DNA from: an uncultured Bacilli bacterium
GTDB taxonomy: Bacteria; Bacillota_I; Bacilli_A; RF39; UBA660
Length of the DNA: 8,352 nt
Assembly (NCBI GenBank): GCA_944331945.1
Contig: CALVJC010000089.1
Span: 1-8,352, forward strand
Reading direction: 5' to 3'
The position numbers were made by a program, and so were the translations under genes. The notes below the pieces were generated by a model. The model did not search any database and was not told the DNA's origin. It saw only the letters and a list, made by a program, of their open reading frames with translations. Position 1 is the first letter of the stretch, and each line of letters begins with the position of its first letter. This document shows, piece after piece, positions 5,016-8,352 of this stretch.

Positions 5016-6347
5016 GTCTTCCTCTTCTAATTCATCACTTGTACTACTACTTGCTACTGGGTTTTGATTGTTATCAAAAATAGAATCGCTTTGTTTTGGT
5101 GGTAGTGGATTGGAAGAAATACTATTTCTAAATTCTTCTAATCTTCTTTCTTTCTCTTTTTCTATGGCTTCTTTTTCTTCTTTATCTTTTGGAATAATCC
5201 TATCAAACTCTCCTTTTGGCATAGCTTGAATGCTTTCCCATCTTGAGGAATCTTTTTGTGTTTCTTGATATTTATTTTGTGCTTCCGTTAAATATTTATC
5301 TAACATATCACTTTCTTTTTGATAGCTTTCTTTGCTCATATCATTTTTAGCATCTTCTAAATTAGACTGCTCTCTTCTTAGTTTTTCAATCTCCTGACGT
5401 TGAGAATTCATGATAGGATTAAATGGATTCTCTTCCCTTTTAGCTTCATAAGCAGGCTCTTGCTTTGGTGTAGGAGCTTGTTTTGCTTCAGGGGTTTCTT
5501 CTTGTTTTGGTGTGATATTTTTTAGAAAATCTGGCATTTGATATACTGGTGCTGGACTTTGGAAAATATCCTCTTTGGTTTCTGCAGGAACTTGTTTTTC
5601 TTGTTGAAAACGAGAATCAAAATCACCAATATTCTTAACGGGAATTGTTTGCTCTTTCGTTTCCGTTTGCGCTTTTTGCTCAGGTTTTAAAATATCATCC
5701 ATTTCTTCACTGGTGAATCTTGCTTGAGCTGGAGATGGAGCTGGTTCTGCAATTTTATGTTCTTCAAGAATGTTTTCTTTTACTTCATTTACGGATTTCG
5801 TATTGTCTTTTTCAAATGCTTCTTTTACGGCTTGTTGAATCGCTTCGGTGTTAATGCTATCAAAGTTATAACGTTTTTCTTCTCTTGGAGTTATGCCAAC
5901 CGTTTTTACTGCTGTTTCATAAGCTTTTGTTGCTTCTTTCCGATATTTCCAGCCGAAAAGGAAGCGTTTTACAGCCCATAATGGAGTCTTCATGGCTTTG
6001 CTATGCTTTTTCGAAGAAGCTACTACTTTATTATAATATTTATTAAATTCTCCTAGTTGATCTTCCAAAAAATTAACATAAACGGAAGCTTGTTCGAAAT
6101 TTCTCTTTGTTAGTTCCTTTTCTTCTTCACTCATACTCAAATCCATTGCTTCATGAGCTCTATCTTGTACTCTTTCCGCTTCATTAACCATTTCTTGCAA
6201 GAAAGCCTTTTGTACTTCCAAGACTGCCGCTTGGGATTGCTTTTGTAATTTTAGCTTTCGAGGAGCTTTTCGAGCATAAGCTTTTCCTTCTACCTTTTTG
6301 ACTCTAAATTCTTCATTATCTAGTTTATTCTTCATTGCCTCTGACAT
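4674..6347 (-). CDS. Long multi-segment coiled-coil protein of unknown function
   Basis: I do not recognise a family for this 557-residue protein. An alpha-helical N-terminal part (about 1-195) is rich in Lys/Glu/Ala and includes an aromatic-basic patch, PLWAVKRFLFGWKYRK (122-137). A low-complexity linker rich in Pro, Gln, Glu and Lys (about 196-312) contains TPKQE twice. A charged helical segment follows (about 313-410), then a short Ser/Asn/Pro linker, and the C-terminal coil (440-539) carries a regular heptad from V490 to F525 with core N504. No signal peptide or membrane helix is seen, so it is probably cytoplasmic. The ATG at 6347 is chosen because GGAGG (6360 to 6356) lies 8 bases ahead; a GTG at 6362 overlaps that site. 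It follows the DUF1292 gene by 22 bases and precedes its own C-terminal paralogue. A structural, scaffold or spore-related role is only inferred. Confidence 0.88.
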   Translation of the reverse strand: MSEAMKNKLDNEEFRVKKVEGKAYARKAPRKLKLQKQSQAAVLEVQKAFLQEMVNEAERVQDRAHEAMDLSMSEEEKELTKRNFEQASVYVNFLEDQLGEFNKYYNKVVASSKKHSKAMKTPLWAVKRFLFGWKYRKEATKAYETAVKTVGITPREEKRYNFDSINTEAIQQAVKEAFEKDNTKSVNEVKENILEEHKIAEPAPSPAQARFTSEEMDDILKPEQKAQTETKEQTIPVKNIGDFDSRFQQEKQVPAETKEDIFQSPAPVYQMPDFLKNITPKQEETPEAKQAPTPKQEPAYEAKREENPFNPIMNSQRQEIEKLRREQSNLEDAKNDMSKESYQKESDMLDKYLTEAQNKYQETQKDSSRWESIQAMPKGEFDRIIPKDKEEKEAIEKEKERRLEEFRNSISSNPLPPKQSDSIFDNNQNPVASSSTSDELEEEDFAILDRYSKAQQEVQSKEETLAQSQEKLQQAMSRAAKAKKETEELVNTLKTNLQGLERRNEELNSQVEATNSKIEQENASFERTMKMQKAILEMTRNEMTSENKGEIRTAKTM

Positions 6348-6369
6348 TTTGTTCGCCTCCACCCTCTAC

Positions 6370-6642
6370 TTAGTCTTTCTTTGATAGTTTGCGCAATACG
6401 TCCTTTACTCGATTCCATTCTTGTTCATCTTCAATTCCATATAGTTGCGGAGTATCTCCTTGAGAACGATCTACTCTTGAAACGTACACCGTAACATTAC
6501 CATTTTCATCTTTTTCATTTTTGGTATACACCACATACTCCTTTTTGGTGTCTTTAAATTCGAAGGCGATTACTACTTCCACTTCATCAATAGAACCGTC
6601 CTCTTCTATAATCGACATTGTCATTTTTTCTGTATTTTCCAT
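6370..6642 (-). CDS. DUF1292 family protein (YrzB-like)
   Basis: This 90-residue acidic protein fits DUF1292, a Firmicutes family of unknown function. Features are the N-terminal strand MTMSIIEEDGSIDEVEVV, AFEFKDTKKEYVVYT (26-40), a VYVSRVD strand (52-58) and the end IEDEQEWNRVKDVL (70-83), which resembles the family's IEDDEEW ending. It is probably a small soluble cytoplasmic protein. The ATG at 6642 is chosen since GGGAGG (6655 to 6650) lies 7 bases upstream; an in-frame TTG at 6648 is only one base from that site. It is first in the coiled-coil operon and has a good promoter immediately ahead. Whether it acts with the coil proteins is unknown; their shared transcript suggests it. Confidence 0.85.
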   Translation of the reverse strand: MENTEKMTMSIIEEDGSIDEVEVVIAFEFKDTKKEYVVYTKNEKDENGNVTVYVSRVDRSQGDTPQLYGIEDEQEWNRVKDVLRKLSKKD

Positions 6643-6668
6643 GGACAATCCTCCCTTTTCCTATTCTA

Positions 6669-6697
6669 TATATATCATCTTAACATAAAAAAAACAA
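6669..6697 (-). promoter_or_regulatory. Promoter of the DUF1292/coiled-coil operon
   Basis: On the - strand, TTGTTT (6697 to 6692), a 17-bp spacer and TATATA (6674 to 6669) form a SigA-like promoter, with TG one base ahead of the -10 (extended -10). The start point would lie near 6662, giving a leader of about 20 bases that holds little more than the GGGAGG site. The -35 overlaps the terminator of the upstream yutD gene. Confidence 0.6.
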
Positions 6698-6716
6698 AAT
6701 AGAAAGTATTATTTTG
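6687..6716 (-). terminator. Intrinsic terminator of yutD
   Basis: On the - strand, CAAAATA (6716 to 6710) and TATTTTG (6701 to 6695) form a 7-bp stem with an 8-nt loop, followed by eight T (6694 to 6687). The stem begins inside the last codons of yutD and includes part of its TAA stop. It ends the sigG-ylmC-yunB-yutD run. Confidence 0.75.
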
Positions 6717-6978
6717 CTTTTTTCAACAAAAAAATCTTTGATCCATAAGCACAATAGTCTTTAATGTAGTGATCTAGGTTCTTAATATCGTTTCTTTCTT
6801 TGGCATTTTTGTGATTAGAATCATAGAATCCTTTTAAGCGAACCTTATTATAAGCATAATCTCCGCAGATATAATCATAAGGTAAAAAATAGTCGGTTAT
6901 CTTTTCTTTTACTTCTTCTAATTGAAAGCAATCATCATCTCTTATTAGTTCGTACTTCTCTCCTAATAATTCTATCAT
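6709..6978 (-). CDS. yutD: YutD family protein (DUF1027)
   Basis: This 89-residue soluble protein matches Bacillus YutD in length and in its central signature, YDYICGDYAYNKVRLKGFYD (34-53), followed by a helix and DYCAYGSKIFLLKK (74-87), like the YCNFG..YFVL ending of YutD. I know no firmly established reaction for the family. The ATG at 6978 fits family starts and follows AGGA by 10 bases; a GTG at 6987 would sit directly against that site. It follows yunB by about 26 bases on the same strand without a visible terminator, so they are probably co-transcribed, and it ends in its own terminator. In B. subtilis yutD also lies in the neighbourhood of yunB, as far as I recall. Confidence 0.88.
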   Translation of the reverse strand: MIELLGEKYELIRDDDCFQLEEVKEKITDYFLPYDYICGDYAYNKVRLKGFYDSNHKNAKERNDIKNLDHYIKDYCAYGSKIFLLKKAK

Positions 6979-7004
6979 TTTGGTCACATCCTATGTTTAT
7001 TTTA

Positions 7005-7766
7005 TCATGTTTCCGTTTCAAAAGGAAGAGATAACTCTTGAGAATTTCGATTCAAACTATCAAAATAGTAGCTTGGCACTTGTCCTTGAATCATTTCGAC
7101 CATTAAACTTACTTCTTCGGTGACTGGTATTCTTTCGGTACGATGAGGCATAGTAATTTGTTCGGTGATTGTTACTTCAATTACTACTTCTACTAAAGCA
7201 TTATTGATACCATAAGGGGTTACTTTGGTTTTTAAATTACTGGTTACACTTCCAATAAAAGAAAAGCGAAGGGGAATGGATGGAGAAACATTGACAAGGA
7301 GCGAGTTTCCTAGTAATACTCCAATGGGGATATCACAGACAATGCCATCTTTTAAGTAAGTTAAACGTGTTCCTTTTAAGGCATTTGATAATTCTAAGTC
7401 ATCACTTTTCCCATTTTCTAAGGCGACGAGTCTTTTGGTTGCTCTTTCATTAATGTCTGCTAAAATTTTTTGGCTTGTTTCGGTATTGAAGGTAAGAAGT
7501 TGAATATAACCATCTTGATCTTTGGTAATGGTATAAAGGGATTCGGAAGGAATTAAATCTTCGGCTCGAACAACATCGTTTAGGATGGTGGTAGCTATTT
7601 TGGTGGCTTCACTCGTGGCATAGCGAATGATGATGGTTTCTAATTTTTTTCCTGCACTTAAAATAAAAAGGAAGGCAAACAGAAGAGCGATTAGAAAAGT
7701 AATAAGAAAGATAAGAGCTTTGGGACATGGACGAGAGGTTTTTTTTAAATGTAGTTTTTGAGACAT
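7005..7766 (-). CDS. yunB: Sporulation protein YunB
   Basis: This 253-residue membrane protein matches YunB, a conserved sporulation protein; in B. subtilis yunB belongs to the mother-cell SigE regulon and its biochemical role is unclear. It has a basic N-terminus, one membrane anchor (about 17-37), then a mainly extracytoplasmic domain with NERATKRLVALENG (106-119), PIGVLLGNSLL (147-157), the strongly conserved YGINNALVEV (185-194) and the end IQGQVPSYYFDS. The start lies 2 bases after the ylmC stop codon with no strong ribosome site (AAATTAAAA precedes it), so translation is probably coupled to ylmC. It is likely co-transcribed with ylmC and yutD. Confidence 0.92.
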   Translation of the reverse strand: MSQKLHLKKTSRPCPKALIFLITFLIALLFAFLFILSAGKKLETIIIRYATSEATKIATTILNDVVRAEDLIPSESLYTITKDQDGYIQLLTFNTETSQKILADINERATKRLVALENGKSDDLELSNALKGTRLTYLKDGIVCDIPIGVLLGNSLLVNVSPSIPLRFSFIGSVTSNLKTKVTPYGINNALVEVVIEVTITEQITMPHRTERIPVTEEVSLMVEMIQGQVPSYYFDSLNRNSQELSLPFETET

Positions 7767-7768
7767 TT

Positions 7769-7999
7769 TTAATTTATTCGAACCAGGATCACGTCTTCTC
7801 CAATTCGCTCAATACTTTGCCAGGCAATTTCGGTATCGACTCCCCTATTTAAAAAGGAAAGCATTTTCTTATTTGGTTCTACAACTAAAGCTAAAATAGC
7901 GCCACTTCTTTCGTCTATTTTTACATCGATAATATTACCAATATTTCGGCCATCAATGGTATTTACGATATCCTTACTCTGTAAATCTGACAATCTCAT
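7769..7999 (-). CDS. ylmC: YlmC/YmxH family PRC-barrel protein
   Basis: This 76-residue protein has the PRC-barrel pattern of the YlmC/YmxH family: MRLSDLQSKDIVNTIDGRNIG, then VKIDERSGAILALVVEP, and the end IAWQSIERIGEDVILVRIN. The family is associated with sporulation and lies close downstream of sigG in B. subtilis, as here; its precise function is not established. The ATG at 7999 is preferred to the GTG at 8008 because AGGTGA (8010 to 8005) then has a 5-base spacing, and the family N-terminus begins at that Met. It is the first gene after sigG, separated by 62 bases with a hairpin and a possible SigE-like promoter, and is probably co-transcribed with yunB. Confidence 0.9.
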   Translation of the reverse strand: MRLSDLQSKDIVNTIDGRNIGNIIDVKIDERSGAILALVVEPNKKMLSFLNRGVDTEIAWQSIERIGEDVILVRIN

Positions 8000-8018
8000 C
8001 CCACTCACCTACTATTAA

Positions 8019-8047
8019 AAAATATGAAAAGAAAGCGGTTTCTATGC
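8019..8047 (-). promoter_or_regulatory. Possible SigE-type promoter for ylmC-yunB-yutD
   Basis: On the - strand, GCATAGA (8047 to 8041), a 14-base spacer and CATATTTT (8026 to 8019) match the layout of SigE promoters (ATA in the -35, spacing about 14, CATAnnnT in the -10). The position, some 20 bases before the ylmC start, and the SigE control of yunB in B. subtilis support it. The region is AT-rich and overlaps a hairpin, so a chance match is possible. Confidence 0.35.
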
Positions 8048-8055
8048 TTTCTCTT
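8027..8055 (-). terminator. Hairpin after sigG, possible terminator
   Basis: On the - strand, AAGAGAAAGC (8055 to 8046) pairs with GCTTTCTTTT (8036 to 8027) with one G-T wobble, forming a 10-bp stem with a 9-nt loop just after the sigG stop codon. The tail CATATTTTTT is only partly T-rich. The + strand reading has a better T run (8054-8060) but no gene feeding it. Confidence 0.5.
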
Positions 8056-8061
8056 TTTTTA

Positions 8062-8352
8062 TCATTTTAAAATTTTTTTCAATTGCTTAATAGCATTTTT
8101 CTCTAATCTTGAAACTTGAGCTTGACTAATTGATAATTCTTCGGCAATTTCCATTTGCGTTTTGCCGATAACGAAACGTTCATCTAAAATATGTTGCTGT
8201 CTTTCATCTAAGCAAGATAAGGCATCTTGGGTCAACAGATGACTTTCCATTTCTTTTCCAGTTTGTCTTTTATCTTCTATTTGATCATATAAATAAATGG
8301 TATCGCCTCCATCGTTATAGATCGGTTCAAACATCGAGACAGGATCTCTTAG
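8062..8352 (-). CDS. sigG: RNA polymerase sporulation sigma factor SigG, C-terminal part
   Basis: Reading is open to the right edge, so only the last 96 residues are present. The visible start LRDPVSMFEPIYNDGGD is nearly the same as the DPVSLFEPIYNDGGD stretch of B. subtilis SigG, and the region 4.2 helix-turn-helix GKTQMEIAEELSISQAQVS with RLEKNAIKQLKK is typical of SigG/SigF. SigG directs late forespore transcription after engulfment, pairing with core RNA polymerase and recognising the -35 element through region 4. The Met at 8334 is internal, not the start. SigF is the main alternative, but the FEPIYNDGGD segment and the neighbouring ylmC favour SigG. Confidence 0.93.
   Translation of the reverse strand, partial: LRDPVSMFEPIYNDGGDTIYLYDQIEDKRQTGKEMESHLLTQDALSCLDERQQHILDERFVIGKTQMEIAEELSISQAQVSRLEKNAIKQLKKILK

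Noticed and set aside
4072..5083. Several open frames on the + strand rich in Leu, Phe and Ser
   Set aside because: They are antisense to the coiled-coil and YutH-like genes; their composition is what Glu/Lys/Gln-rich codons give when read backwards, and they lack ribosome sites and family likeness.
5724..5981. Small + strand frame encoding a Phe/Tyr-rich peptide
   Set aside because: It is fully inside the long coil gene on the other strand, with no ribosome site or promoter; a shadow frame.
8334..8352. Met at 8334 as the start of a small separate gene
   Set aside because: The frame stays open to the window edge and LRDPVS before this Met matches the SigG sequence, so it is an internal residue of a truncated view.
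1..8352. CRISPR array, insertion sequence or prophage genes
   Set aside because: No regularly spaced repeats, transposase, integrase or phage structural motifs are visible; the only direct repeats are the 49-bp pair and the coil paralogues.

Overview
The window comes from a low-GC, endospore-forming member of the Firmicutes/Bacilli. This rests on the C-terminal part of sporulation sigma factor G at the right edge, homologues of YlmC, YunB, YutD and YutH, a stand-alone NifU C-terminal domain protein (YutI-like), strong AGGAGG-type ribosome binding sites and an AT-rich composition. No marker here fixes the genus.

Layout. (1) Bases 1-187, + strand: the end of a tRNA array (3' part of tRNA-Asp, complete tRNA-Phe GAA) closed by an intrinsic terminator. 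(2) Bases 188-2395: an accessory-looking segment with one half-size ABC exporter gene on the - strand. It is flanked by a 49-bp direct repeat (43 of 49 identical). It also carries two + strand terminator-like hairpins with no evident upstream gene, one of them at the end of a possible small structured RNA. (3) Bases 2396-3276, + strand: a CYTH-like protein whose catalytic motifs look degenerate, then a NifU-domain iron-sulfur protein with its own clear promoter (TTGAAT-17-TATACT). (4) Bases 3268-6642, - strand: a DUF1292 protein, a 557-residue coiled-coil protein, a 138-residue paralogue of that protein's C-terminal coil, and a YutH-like spore coat/kinase-fold protein. The YutH gene converges on the NifU gene and overlaps it by 9 bp. 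(5) Bases 6709-8352, - strand: sigG (partial), ylmC, yunB and yutD, a sporulation and housekeeping run.

How the parts may work together. The right part is an ordinary sporulation neighbourhood, with a possible SigE-like promoter between sigG and ylmC. The most unusual part is the DUF1292/long coil/short coil group. The two coil proteins are 62% identical (59 of 95 aligned residues), every core heptad position is conserved or conservatively replaced, and the duplicated DNA runs past the stop codon into the terminator hairpin. I do not recognise the long protein. A hetero-assembling cytoplasmic filament, scaffold or spore-structural pair is a reasonable inference but unproven. The ABC exporter and CYTH genes look more AT-rich than their neighbours in hand-counted samples, so they may be a later acquisition next to the tRNA array.
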